NCBI GenBank assembly: GCA_904063045.1
Contig: CAJFCJ010000003.1
Location: forward strand, 2,962,504-3,026,503
Length of the DNA stretch: 64,000 nt
Direction: 5' to 3'
Origin: Dimorphilus gyrociliatus
Taxonomy: Eukaryota; Annelida; Polychaeta; Dinophilidae
This document shows positions 11,180 to 23,350 of this stretch, piece after piece. A program made the translations under genes and the position numbers. The notes under the pieces are model-generated. The model was not told the DNA's origin. It saw nothing but the letters and a program-made list of their open reading frames with translations, and ran no database searches. Every line of letters starts with the position of its first letter. Positions within the stretch are counted from its first letter, which is position 1.

Positions 11180-14100
11180 TGTTTCTATGTTTAACGTTTG
11201 CATTATATATATATATATAGTATATACGGTATATATATATATATATAAATTAGCGTTGTAATATTTTTGTTTTCTTTTATATATTTGTGTTTATTTGTTA
11301 GTTTGCATTACATCTACGATAGTATGCTATTGTTTTATTTGCTTGCTTCATGCTCGTGTTTGTCTGTATAAGAACTATAGCATTATCGAATATGAAAAAA
11401 TTTTGTTTATACTTTTGTTTTTAATTAATTCCCTTAAAAAAAGAAAAACATATTAGTGGAAAATGAAAAAAAATAGGTAGAAAAATGAAACCACAGGCTT
11501 TCGATGGTAATTATTATAATGTTAATTAAGAACAATCAACTACTTAAATAGCCTTATCAAACTAAAAATTAATCTTAAATACTCTTCTTTGCTATTAAAT
11601 ATACTCTGGATATTATGTTTGCCATTTTTTATATGGACTGTATCAGATCTTTGCGTTTTAATCTCGAATATATATTTATAGTGAGTGTAAAGTAAATATA
11701 AAAAATAAATTGGATTATGGATTTTGGCTTTTTTTTTAATGTTTTTTTTTTATATTTTTTTATTTTTTTTCTGGAAACTTCAGTTTTTTTTTTGTTTCTT
11801 TCTTTCTGCCTACTTAAACCAAAACGAAATAGAGGAGCGGATAAGTCATAATCTTTAGAGTTTTCAATCAATCATTACATTTTACCGAGTATTTTTTAGT
11901 GTTTGTTCTATTTTTAATAGCTCTTTTGTATATATTTTAATAAGTATTAATATAATTGTCTTTACGATATAGGTACTCAAAAGTCTTTAAAATGAAATCA
12001 CTTCTGCTCGGAATAGATATAATGTCACTTACTATATTACCTTCTATAATTACTTAGTAAAAGATTTTATTATATATTTGTATCCTGATTTGTCATCGAT
12101 TTAAAATAACGAATATAATCGGATGCAAGAGAAGAAAACAGACCCCCTTTTAGCACCAACGAGAAGCTAAAAGATGGAGAAGAAAGAGGGATAAATCAGT
12201 TTTCGCTTAACCAATCAGTGGCGCCAAATATTTTTTTAATGAGCTTTTTTGTAAGTGATGGATATGATTTTTACTAATTGTAATAACATTGATAAAAAAA
12301 ATAGTCATTAACTGGTTAATTCAAAGCAAAGTATCTTGCACAAACCAGAAACTTTCAGGCTATAAAGCGTTTTTATGGCTACTTTCCGATTTGACTTTTG
12401 ACAGAGTTCATTAAGATGCTCAATAGGAGGAAGATAGATCAAAAGAACATTGGCGATCATTAAAGCTCTCTGAAACTGGTCCATTCTTCCAGAAAAACCT
12501 TAAGTATCACTAGAATTCTCCTACACTCTATTTGTTGGCCATGTTTTTCTATCATTTCTTTACTATCTTAAGCCAAGTTTCCTTTTCTTTCCAATTTTAA
12601 AAATATGATCAAACATAGAAAAGTCTGTCAGATAAAATCCTTATATATTATATTATTATTATATTGAAATAATTTCTTTTCTATTTATCCTATTGATTTC
12701 TCTTTTATTTAATTAAATAACTTAATTAATTATTATTTTACAATTTCACTCTATAAATTGAAAGAGAGAAGGAAAAAAAACATTTCTTTAGTATTTGGAC
12801 TAAAGCACAAAATGATTTTCATTATTTTATAAATTCTAAGTAAATACTATATGAAAATAAGGAAAAAATTTCTTTTATTATGTTAAGAATATTTGATGAT
12901 GAAAAGATGAGAGCGGAAAAAGTGTCAGATTTCATCTATATACTTATTAACGAGTTAACTAGAAAAAAAAAGAACTGTGTCCAGTTAGTTATTCTCTTCA
13001 AAGAAAAGTCCCTTGGAGAATACATTTTTGATTTATCTAGTTTGATTCCAATACATTTTCTATGTTTATAATTCGCTTCGTATACTATATCATTGGTCTT
13101 CTCTCGTTTGTTGTGTTTATAATTATATATACGATTAAGTTTCTCTCTACAGCTAACCTCATAAAAGCCGAGTCAGTTAAGAACTATTTTTAGAATATAT
13201 TTTATATTCCTTTAGTTAAAAATACATAAATACATATAAATGTACATAAATATACAATATATTCTATTTTCAGGTAACTTTATATGATTATTTAATACTC
13301 ATTATAAATATTTTGCATTTTATTTATGAAATGGGCGCCATCTGTTGAAAAAATGGCGATTTTAACTAAGTAGATGAAAAGAAGTTCTTATTCAAAGAGT
13401 AGCTTCTCTTTTTCTTTTCTTTTTACGCATTAGTATTATTCGTTTTTCTTTTTTTCAGTCTTTCTAGAAACTAATCGTCGACCAACTAGAAAATATAGAA
13501 TGTTTCTTTACAAATTTCTTTGATTACGCTTCTCTATATAGCATTAAAAAACAGTTAACTGTATAATGACTTCCTTAGCATTGTTGAAAAAATATAGAAA
13601 ATAATATTTACAATATAAATATATATATATAATTTATATATATATATATAGGCCTAAAAAATTTGGAGAATCGTAAAAGCTGGGGAAAAATTATAATTTT
13701 ACGCTTCGTTTATTTGCACATATAAAGAGCTTAGGACTAAATGTTCAAAATCTCTTCTAAAGGGCCATTACACAATATGTTATAAACTGTCGGAATAATT
13801 ATATATAGTATATATATTATATAAAATACATATAATAGAAAGTACGCTTTTTTATTACCAAATAATGAAATGATTCTCTATACTTTTACTTTATATGTAG
13901 CCAAGCTAAATTATAGAATATGTCAAACTGGCAAATACAAGTTAATATTTAAGTGATTGATAAAAGTATTCATATTGTATTTTGCCATGGAATATATAGA
14001 GAACTTTGAGTAAGCATATAGAATTTAGATAGATTCTTATTTTATCTTTTGCCTTAACAAGCAAATTTTTTTGCAGTAATCAAAACTATTTGTAATTTAA

Positions 14101-15163
14101 GAGTTTCTTTTTAAATTATTTTTACAATAGTCGTTTTAATTTCTCTTCATAAGCCTTCCATCGTTCTTTTCTTTCTTTCTCTCTATCTTTGCTTTTCTTC
14201 CTGTCTCTCTATCGCTCGCTATATGCAGTTATTCCCTAATCCTATATGTTAAGTGTTAACAGATAGAGCTTAAAATTTGATTACAATTAGGAATCTTGAA
14301 CAAGGTTTAAATGTCATTGAAATTGAATTCATTTTTCAAATTACCTCAAATCCTCCTCTGAGATTCTCCAAGCGTGTTTATCGAGTTTTTAAGATAAAAA
14401 AATACTACAATTGGCTTTTTTTCAATTTTAGAAATAAAAGAAAAGAAGTTTTTATCATGAATTTGTATGACCAGTTTTGATTATGATTTATTGGATTAAA
14501 ATGAAAATTTACATGCTACTATTGTATTTGTTTTTTGCTAGAGTATAATATATGTTATATGCTATAACTATATATTAATTTATATATATATATATATCAG
14601 AAAAACGAGAAAAACAATTTCTGTTTTCTTGAAAATTACATCCTACGTTTTAACAATTATCATCCGGGTTTGTCATACTCTAGGATCTAGCGTATAGGGA
14701 GAGCATTTATCTCTAAGGCTAAAACTTTTGGAAGAATATGAATAGCAAAATGATGAGAAAGAAAATGAATAAAAAAGAAGAAAAAGAGACAAAAAAACAA
14801 TAGAGAATAAAAGTATATTTATAGAAATATAAGTCATACATATACAGTATATATATATATATATATATACATATAAATTATATATATCCATATAATTTTC
14901 GTTTGCTATTTATAGACAATTATCTTCTTCCTTGAACAATGGTTCATGAAGTAGAACTTTAAGATATCTATTTATAATTTAGAGCATTATAACTAATTTC
15001 ATAAATTAACAATACTTCTCTGATTGGAAAAGTCTTTTGACCTTTTTTATATAGTTCAGGTCAATGTTCGTTAGGAACGAGAATAGAGGTCGACATTCAT
15101 TAAGATTCGCTCCATCAGGTGGCGCTGTTGGCACTGAGCGGGACAGTTTTCCAAGAGAAGAGC
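11180..15163. other. Intergenic, AT-rich; candidate promoter at 12.2 kb
   Basis: Anoctamin 3' UTR, then about 3.9 kb without a convincing gene. It holds (TA)n arrays at about 11203-11247, 13619-13650 and 14847-14869, and poly-T runs near 11730-11800. At 12211-12228 a CCAAT box (CCAATCAG) directly adjoins GGCGCCAAA, an E2F-like site, followed by ATGAGCTTTTTT|GTAAGT (12239-12250), which looks like a tiny first exon with no clear continuation. An AGATGGCGCC motif is on the minus strand at 13336-13343. The last 60 bp, just above the GPCR, hold a CTCF-like CCATCAGGTGGCGC. Confidence 0.4.
15111..15124 (+). promoter_or_regulatory. CTCF-like motif just upstream of the peptide GPCR
   Basis: CCATCAGGTGGCGC (15112-15125) matches the known bilaterian CTCF core (CCASYAGRKGGCRS) at 13 of 14 positions. 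It ends about 40 bp above the chosen ATG at 15164. The match is read directly from sequence; occupancy is inferred. Confidence 0.4.
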
Positions 15164-16213
15164 ATGTCTTCAAATAAGACAGAGTTTTTTACTGCCTGCG
15201 TAACTTTTGATTTTATGATACAATCAGTTGGAATGGGAATATTGATAGTATTTGGTTTTACAGGAAATATATTGTCAATGATCTGTCTCAACCGAGATAG
15301 GAGTAAAACGGCTACTCCCTTTTTGCTGATATCTTTGGAAGTTGCTGATACGTTCTTCCTAGGATTTGCAGTATTGTTACGGGTCGTACCTTCAACAGCA
15401 ATTTATATTCTTTACCCAGGAGAGGCACCCAGTTCTCTTAATACTCTTCTATCATTCTGTGGAGCATACGTTTACCCTCTTGCTCTTGTATCAGAGACAA
15501 CTACTATCTATCTTACTCTACTTGTTACTGTAAATCGTTATGTAAGTGTCTGCAAACCGTATGAAGTGTCTAGGATTCGATCAGTAACACATGCACGGCG
15601 GTATGTATGTCTTATTGTTCTCCTCTCATTCGCCATCAATCTGCCTCGATTTTTTGAATATGATTATATTAGTACTGAAAATTCAACTCGTTCTGCTCGA
15701 ACGTCAATGGCTGATAATCACGTATATAAAATTGTTTATGCCAATAGCATCTATTGTTTAGTTATGTTTCTTGTACCTCTGACGACACTAATTATTCTCA
15801 ACCATCGTCTGATTAGGGCTTTGCGAGAAGCCAGACGTAAACGGGCACAACTACTCAATTCGGATACAAGCAGAAGTGAAGATGACATTACTCTTGTACT
15901 CATTGTTGTTGTTCTTGTTTTTGTCGTTTGCCAAACACCGGCGTTAGCGACACAAATATTACACAGCTTCTTAGAAGATGAACAGAAGGAGTGCCCAATG
16001 CCCTACTATTTTTACGAACGACTGAGTGACTTTATGGTAGTTGTTAACAGTTCTCTTAATTTTACAATTTATTGCTTTTGTTCTAAACGATTTCGACAAA
16101 TTCTCAAAAATCTAATTTGCAAAGTCAATTCGGAGATTCCTATGACAGAAATTACTCAACTTGATACAAAAATAGACAACGGTACCCAGACAGGTCGAAA
16201 GAGTCAGATGTAG
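15164..16213 (+). CDS. Rhodopsin-class neuropeptide GPCR, FMRFamide-receptor-like, intronless, 349 aa
   Basis: Seven-helix plasma-membrane receptor for a neuropeptide. I start at ATG 15164 (MSSNKTEFFTACVTFDFM...), which leaves a short N-terminus with an N-glycosylation site (NKT); the frame is open upstream but has no earlier ATG. TM1 has FGFTGNILSM, TM2 has SLEVADTFFLGF, TM3 ends NRYVSVCKPYE (NRY in place of DRY), and loop 3 is basic (RALREARRKRAQLL). TM6 has VVVLVFVVCQTPALATQI, with CQTP for the usual CWxP. TM7 has SSLNFTIYCFCSKRFRQIL, the NxxIYC form usual in FMRFamide/myosuppressin-type receptors. NRY, LPRFFEYDY after TM4 and the TM7 signature point to that group; the ligand cannot be read from sequence. 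No intron is needed across about 1 kb, unlike the other multi-exon genes here. Confidence 0.88.
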   Translation: MSSNKTEFFTACVTFDFMIQSVGMGILIVFGFTGNILSMICLNRDRSKTATPFLLISLEVADTFFLGFAVLLRVVPSTAIYILYPGEAPSSLNTLLSFCGAYVYPLALVSETTTIYLTLLVTVNRYVSVCKPYEVSRIRSVTHARRYVCLIVLLSFAINLPRFFEYDYISTENSTRSARTSMADNHVYKIVYANSIYCLVMFLVPLTTLIILNHRLIRALREARRKRAQLLNSDTSRSEDDITLVLIVVVLVFVVCQTPALATQILHSFLEDEQKECPMPYYFYERLSDFMVVVNSSLNFTIYCFCSKRFRQILKNLICKVNSEIPMTEITQLDTKIDNGTQTGRKSQM

Positions 16214-16730
16214 ACTGTAAGAGTCTTTCTCACGCTTATCAATATTCATTTATGCTCATTAAACAATTCCCTTTTTGACCAAAGTTTTGAGGTAAACGCC
16301 TAATGATCATCTCCTGTCAATCCTCAATCCTTTGATCCAAAGGAAAGTTTGAAACGTCACATTAGCAATGTATCTATTCAACGTGTTGTCCGACAACAGT
16401 TTATGCAGATTTAACAGGATGATATGTGATAAATACTGTAAATTGTGCCGTTTAGTAGTGATAAACGCGTGTTGTTTGAGAAAATTGTCTGAGACTTTCA
16501 AGTGAAGGCGTTCGTATAAGAGTCAATTATAAAGTAAAGTGCAGATTTCTTTCCACAGCTGACTACAGCGTTAGTGACATTTCGCTTATTCAACAATTGA
16601 TATTTCCTTAATCCTACGTGTTCTATGATTCGCCAGTTGAATGTACACCAGTCATTTAAACAAGTTGTGACACTTTTCGCTCAATCTAATCCGCTCTTGC
16701 TTTCTTAATAAACATCGTTAAGCATTCGAT
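16214..16730 (+). other. Probable 3' UTR of the peptide GPCR
   Basis: About 500 bp of relatively GC-rich sequence follows the stop and ends near AATAAA (about 16709), after which composition drops back to AT-rich. A minus-strand frame open over 16307-16501 lies inside it but shows no family resemblance. Confidence 0.4.
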
Positions 16731-19700
16731 TTGAGCTTTTGTTTGTCAAAGCTGGCAAGGTGTTCGCTAATTTTAAAAAGAAATGAAAAGAAAGAAAACT
16801 ATAGTTTCTAATGTTTATTCCTGAATATTTTTCATTATAATTATTATATTTTCTATTTCAATACATATTGTTTATGATTCTTATTCATATTTTATACTTT
16901 ATTTTATTAAGGTATTAGTTAAACAAAAGGTTTTCTGAGAAATTACTTTTCTTTTAATCAATGTTTCCCTTTAGTACTCTATTATATAATTACTTTTATA
17001 ACATATAGTAAAATGAATGTAAAATACCTATTTATTCATTTAATAAAACCATAATAAGGTCATTAGTTCTCATTATAATTAAAGTAAAGCAAACAAGATA
17101 AAAAAAAAACTTGGCCTTTTTTTAACCTATTAAAAAGAGACAAACTCTTCTTATCTTTTACTGCCATATTAATCTCAGTAAAAGATGTCTTCTAAAGAGA
17201 AAAAAGAAAAACGTAGAAAGTGAAAAAAGAGTTTGAAAGTCTTTTAACATTTGAATAAGACAGGGAAGCAAAGAGAAAAGTTTTACAAAATACTAATCTT
17301 CTACTCATAGACTTAAAATCATTATTTAGCTAATTTCGTGTTTAAATACTACGAACAAGTCAGGTTTTTTATGTTATACAATTGAAATTTGTTCACTTTA
17401 TTGACGTGAAAAAATTCTTTTTAAAGACTATGATTAAACAATCGAATTCAATCAATTTTAGATCCCAGTGAGAGTTGGCTAAGAATCTAAAAAGAATTTA
17501 CCTTATACAGCTCCCTTTTTGTCCCTTTTATTTTTTTCAAATTATCTTTATAGCTTATAGAATAGCCTTCTAGAGTAATCTCTCTTTGAAAAGTACAATA
17601 AAGCTATTTATTATTTTTACTTGGATGCTAACATAAAACTAAAATAACAAACATATTTTACTATAGATATACAGATAGAGAAATGGAAGGCAGGAGAATT
17701 AAGGAGAAAAATAAAGTAAAGATGAGGTCTAAAGATGAGAAGAAAATTGTATACTTTATATATATAATCTATTCTATACAATAGCATAGAATTTAGGGTA
17801 TTGGTGATTTTTTTTTTATTTTAATTTCCCTATCGATCATTTGATTTCTTTGGAAGAAGCAATGAAAGAACATCAAGCATACGGATCAACTTATACTTTC
17901 TATTTCTTTGATACAAAGTGGGAGGAAAATAATCAAATTCCAATCACAATCTTAGCCCTAAAGGATTCGTTTACCATCGAGTATATTCGATTGCTGCTAT
18001 AAAAGTGAAAAAGAATATTTAGAGTTAGTTGCTCAGTTATAAATATATAGGCTTCAAAAATGTTTCCAATCCATTCATTAATATATGATAAGTTTCTGAT
18101 AAATATGAACATATAAATATATTATCAACGGTTGGCTAGTTATTGTATTTATATACGTACAAGATAAAAATCGAACCATCAGGTTAATCGATGTGACGGA
18201 TGAGTAGTTCTGTTATCTACGGTCATCTTTTTTGTGGAAGAGGAAAAGAGGGAGAGTAGGAAAGAGGGAAATGGGAATAGGAGGAAAAATGCCTAAAAAG
18301 TAATTTGAATTTTCTATACTTCTCCTTAGAATATATAACATACTGATTATATATACTAATATATATATATATATATATATATATACTATATACACTGTAG
18401 ATCTCTTCAATTGCCCTTAAACCGCATACTATACTTATAGTAGCATGTATTTTAAAAGATTAAGAGTAAAGTAACAATTTTAATCGCGTACTCTAAAACT
18501 CTTTATAGTTAAGAAAGAGTCTTTCGCTATTTTCTGTTGAAAGAACAAGAGAATAAACTAAGACTATACGAAATATCTATTCGGTTGTAAGGGATACTTA
18601 ATTATACCATATATAATAGCTAAAAATAGTTAAAAAAAACTAATTAACTCACACAGGATGCTTGGATACGTATTACAAAGTGATAAAAACACTTTTCTTA
18701 TTGTACTATTAAGTTTTGATACCAACTCCTAAAGGTACAACTATCCAAATGAAAATACGGCTCAACAGAAAAGCAAAGTTCGTATAGTAAAAAAAAAAGA
18801 CACTCGTTGAAAAAATTTTTATCCATGTAAATTCCATTAAAAAGGTCCATAGACTTGGTTAAATGAAAAAATGTCATTGCTCTAATCAAACCGATAGTGA
18901 GCGATGAATGTCGAGCATGACTGCGCACCGAGTGGATAATTCATAAATAAACAACGACAAACAATAACCAAGACCATTAGTGTGTGCTGTAGTACATAAA
19001 GGGCGAAATTGGCGTCGAATTTCTCTCCCTTTTAAGAACATTACATTTTATGGGGATTTAAGATATAAGATGCTTAATCTACTTCCTAGTATTGCGATAA
19101 TTGATGATTGGTTAAAAGATTTGTTTATTTTATCTATACTTAACAAAGGGATTTATAAAATTAGCTTTTCAGTAAGAAACACGTACGTTATTTCTTGCGC
19201 TGGGAATTTTTTGCTTAACAGAATCAATTCTTGTCTTCTGCAATTCTCTTCTAGAGAAAAATTTCTCTCGCAACCTTTATTAATTTTATTCTATTATACA
19301 TTTCCTTTTCTCTTCATAAAGTGTCTATAGACCAAAATCATTATCATTACTACTAAATTACCTGTAGAAGTAAATCATATATCATACATAAGTATTTAAA
19401 ACTAAATACTATACCGTCTAAAGATTGTAGTGGATAAGAAAGTATCATTATCTATATTTCTGCATCATTTATATGCAATATATATATATAAGCATTATAT
19501 ATTAATATAATATAACCTATCATATATTTGATATATAACCTTTAACACTCTCTTTTACTTCTTCTGAAGCTTAAGAACTCTGACAAAGATAACACAAGAT
19601 TATCTGGACATGTAAAAAAAAAGAAACATAAACAAGTCGTTATTATCCATTGAGCAGAATTACAACCAATTCTTTTAAAGACACCCTTCAAATTTGACAT

Positions 19701-20800
19701 TTTTGACAATATGCTTAAGTACAAAAGGTGGAAGAGTTCACGCAAAATTCGCCACGTAAAATAGATGATGGGATAATATAACGCTTCTTGAGCTTTAAGA
19801 GCTCAAGATTAGGTTATGAGGCATGTGTTTCTTTCAGATGGATGGAAATTTTACAACATACTTTATTTACTCTAATAGTTCTGGAAAGAATTTATATAAT
19901 CTCTTTTATTATAGCGAATAGAAAAGAAAAGAGGAAAAAAGAAATAACAAAACAAAAGACCTAAATAAACAATGAATACGGGAAAAAATTGAGTTTAATT
20001 ATAAGAATAAAATACTAATTGTTGTTTATCAATTAAAAATCATTAAAGGAGGAAAAACCTGATACTGTTCAAAGTATAAATACTCTGAAATTTTTCTATC
20101 TATAGTATTTTTATTCGATTTCAGTAAAGGATATTAAGAAATTGAAAACCTCTTTCATTGTTAATAGTATCTTCTTAACAGATTTTTTCTACAGTCTGGT
20201 ATGTAGACTGTATAGTCTTTCAAGAATCAATAGTCTGATTAAAATCCAAAGGGGTTTGACCGAATATATATTTATATATGTACTTATATATATCAAGTTA
20301 TATATATGCACTTTATGCTTGAGAGAATATTTACTACTACAGTATATAAAGGTACTTATATTTAAATATTTGTATCATTGTCAAATTATTATTATGTACG
20401 TACATAAAAATATAGCTATAGCTCACGCAAACACGCGATAAAACCATAGGATCGAGGGGACTGCGTAGTATGGTCCATAAATATAAATATATATATATAT
20501 ATATATATACTGTATACAGGATATATAAATCTACAACAAATAGAGTGTGTGATTTACATGTTCTACATTTGTATGCAGACAATCTCTCTTCTCTCTCATT
20601 TGAGTTACGTATTTTGTTTAATTTTTTATATAATAGTTTTAATTAGGATGCTTTTTTTAAAAAATTAATAAAAACTAGTCCATTTTTTTTATTAAGAAAA
20701 ATATTTAAAAACTTTAATAATAGCTTAATAATTAAAAAGTTATATGTTTATGAAAATGTATCTAAAACCATTAGCTAATGTAGTTTAGATAACGAATTTT
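16731..20800. other. Gene desert, part 1: AT-rich with weak ORF fragments
   Basis: No recognisable gene. There is a (TA)n array at about 18358-18385. A 46-codon frame at 17862-18002 (MKEHQAYGSTYTFYFFDTKW...) has less biased composition than its surroundings, and its frame is open about 20 codons upstream. A 116-codon frame at 18980-19330 has no recognised domain. Neither has clear exon borders and I do not call them genes. Confidence 0.4.
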
Positions 20801-20802
20801 TC

Positions 20803-20860
20803 AAAAAAGCAGCGTTGAATGTCGTTCTTATAGTGGTAGCAACAACTTCAACGCTTTTTT
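20803..20860 (+). ncRNA. Long hairpin, pre-miRNA-like
   Basis: The 5' arm AAAAAA-GC-AGCGTTGAA-T-GTCGTT pairs with the 3' arm AACAAC-TTCAACGCT-TTTTT around a 14-nt loop (20827-20840). Nine pairs in the middle are perfect (20811-20819 with 20847-20855), the inner six have one mismatch, and the outer A/T run extends the stem past a 2-nt bulge. Total length near 58 nt and about 20 pairs fit a short animal pre-miRNA. It sits in a GC-richer patch in the gene desert. I do not recognise a known miRNA family, and expression is unproven. Confidence 0.3.
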
Positions 20861-21896
20861 CCAGTCGACCGGAAACCTATTGGCGTGAACACGCAATTTG
20901 TCGTGTCGTCTACTGTTTCTAGCAAGCAGACCTTCCATTATCTTATTTTTATCGAAAATTTTCGGATTACCATCATGTGTGCGAGAGCATGTTTAATCTC
21001 CTATCGTCTAATCCACTTTGTGCACTACTACATAATCTACTTAAATTTCCGCCTACCTACCTCTAGCTATACATGACTGACAACAACAATGTTTAATCCT
21101 ATTGTTATCCCTATCCTAAACAGTTTAAATACGTGACCATTAAAACTACAACTTTGAAAACAATCTACAAAGAAACAGCATGTCAAATCAGCTAGCAAAA
21201 CGTATAAGTTGAATGAAGATGGTTAAAAGTTGATATAATAGTGGTAATTATCGAAAATAAAGATTAAAATTTATAACATATCTTGAATATATTAAAATAT
21301 AATTTATTATTAAATAAATAAGATATTTGTATCTCTAATAGGCGTTATTATCTGCTAAGCATTTTTATTCATCTTCAATTAATAACTTTTCAATAACTAT
21401 TTATTAAAATAAAGTGTGCATATATGAATAATATAAAATATACTATATAAGTATATACATATATATACTCTATATAGAAAAATAGTTAAAAAAAAGCGGG
21501 GGAGAGGAGGAGGAGGAGGAGGGAAAGAGTAAATCTAGCAACAACCATATACCATAGTAAAAATTTCATTGATTTTTTTTCTTTTTTATCGAACTAGTCA
21601 TATTTTATTTCTAAGAAATAATACATAAAAAATTTTATTCTGATGTTTTAATTATAAATTTTCTATATTTTCTTTCTATTTCTTTGTAAAAAAAGAAAGG
21701 AAAAAACGAGAGAATTTTTACATTTTCTATTTTAATTCATAAAATATATTCTATATTGTTAATTTATGAGGACAATTTCTCTATTTGTATATACTATGTA
21801 TATGGATTTTTTGTATTTTTTTATGGAGTAAAAAAATATGAGAATAATTGTTAAAGGTATATATTTTACTATATAGACAGAAATCTACGTACATAC

Positions 21897-21927
<31 letters not shown>

Positions 21928-22770
21928 GAACTCTTTACAATCTTTATCATAAACATAACAAGTCCTTTTACTATAAATGGTACAAGATGTTTTAGATATT
22001 ATTATTAATTCAATAATACAGACACAAAAAGCAGTTTGTTTTACAACAACAGACAGTTACAGGGTAAAAAATAGGACTAAATAAAGATTAATCACCGATT
22101 CTTAGTCAACTTGTTTGTGTAAAAACAAAGATTTTCTCTCTTTTGTAAACAATATCTTTACTCTAAAGAAATCTAACTTTTGCAAAACCTTAGAATGCTA
22201 AAGTAGCAACTAATTTATTAAATGTTTATTATAGAAAAAAAAGGTTAACAAGAGATGATTATCAAGAAAACAAACACGATTAACTGAAGAGTTTGTCATT
22301 TCGAAGCCGGGAGTCACAACTTGCCTCAAGCTTTTAAAACGGAAGCCGATTAACTAGAACATAGCGCCTTCAAGGCTTGCCTCAGCTTATATTATACAGT
22401 CAATTGTTTTTTTTCATTAATCGTTATAATTTTAATTCTAAACAATGATTGTCTCTCTTTAAAACTATTCATTTTCCGTTTACTCTTAAAGAAACCTTTA
22501 AGATTTGTATGCATATTCAGTATGTTGTATATACCATGCTCTACAATATTCTGCATAGAATTTCTTTTCTACGGGTAAGTTCTACTATTATTATTATTGA
22601 GACCAATCACTAAAGAGAAAAGTATTGTATGGTATTAGTACCTGCTACACATACATACACACACACTCACACAAATATATATACTGTATATTTATCTATA
22701 TATACAAATATAGTGTAGTTTATACATAAATATAGACTGTGCATATGTAGTATACTTTCCAAATTATTGA

Positions 22771-22810
<40 letters not shown>

Positions 22811-23295
22811 TACATACTGTAAATTTATAATGTGTACATACGTGTTCTAATGTGTTTCTTCTTTTATGCAACAGTCTACAATGTACATTCGTAAATAGTA
22901 CTTGATACATGGTTATAAGAAAGAATATCAAAGAACAATAGAATATATATTTCTATAAATGATAAATTGATAAAGTATATTTTTTAATTGATAAGTCAAT
23001 ATAATAAACAGTTTGATATAAATTGAATAATGAAGATAATACATATTTAAACAGTTATGAAAACTAAAAAGTTTTCTGAGTAATACTTTTATGTACAAAA
23101 AGGATGCCAAACATTACCCTTTTGCTTGTTTGAATAAGATTTAGCTAAGGCTTATTAGGAAAATAATTATGGGTTATATTTAGTTTTTCTTTCTTTTTAC
23201 ATTAATATCTGTTTTAGGATTTTCTTTATTGTTTGCTGATGCTTCTTTTAGTGCTAGTTTATATATATATCTAAATATATTAGTATAAGTACAAT

Positions 23296-23298
<3 letters not shown>

Positions 23299-23347
<49 letters not shown>
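23299..23347. repeat. (TA)n microsatellite, about 49 bp
   Basis: Uninterrupted TA dinucleotides, among the longest in the window. The array ends in ATACAGTATACAT, the TACAGTA variant that recurs beside many of these arrays. Confidence 0.9.

Positions 23348-23350
<3 letters not shown>

Noticed and set aside
11629-11871. 80-codon minus-strand Lys-rich frame
   Set aside because: Produced by poly-T runs on the plus strand; low complexity.
12308-12484. 58-codon minus-strand frame starting MDQFQRALMIANVLLIYLPP
   Set aside because: Composition is plausible, but there are no splice sites, promoter or recognised family; a mariner resemblance in the LPPIEHLN part was considered and is too weak.
15119-15163. 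Upstream extension of the peptide GPCR from a GTG
   Set aside because: There is no ATG in this part; GTG starts are not used by animal nuclear genes, and the stretch contains the CTCF-like motif. ATG 15164 is preferred.
17862-18002. 46-codon plus-strand frame MKEHQAYGSTYTFYFFDTKW
   Set aside because: Coding-like codon use, but short, no acceptor or donor context, and no family.
18980-19330. 116-codon open frame on the plus strand
   Set aside because: No domain, no clear exon borders, hydrophobic AT-driven residues in the second half. Left as unassigned.
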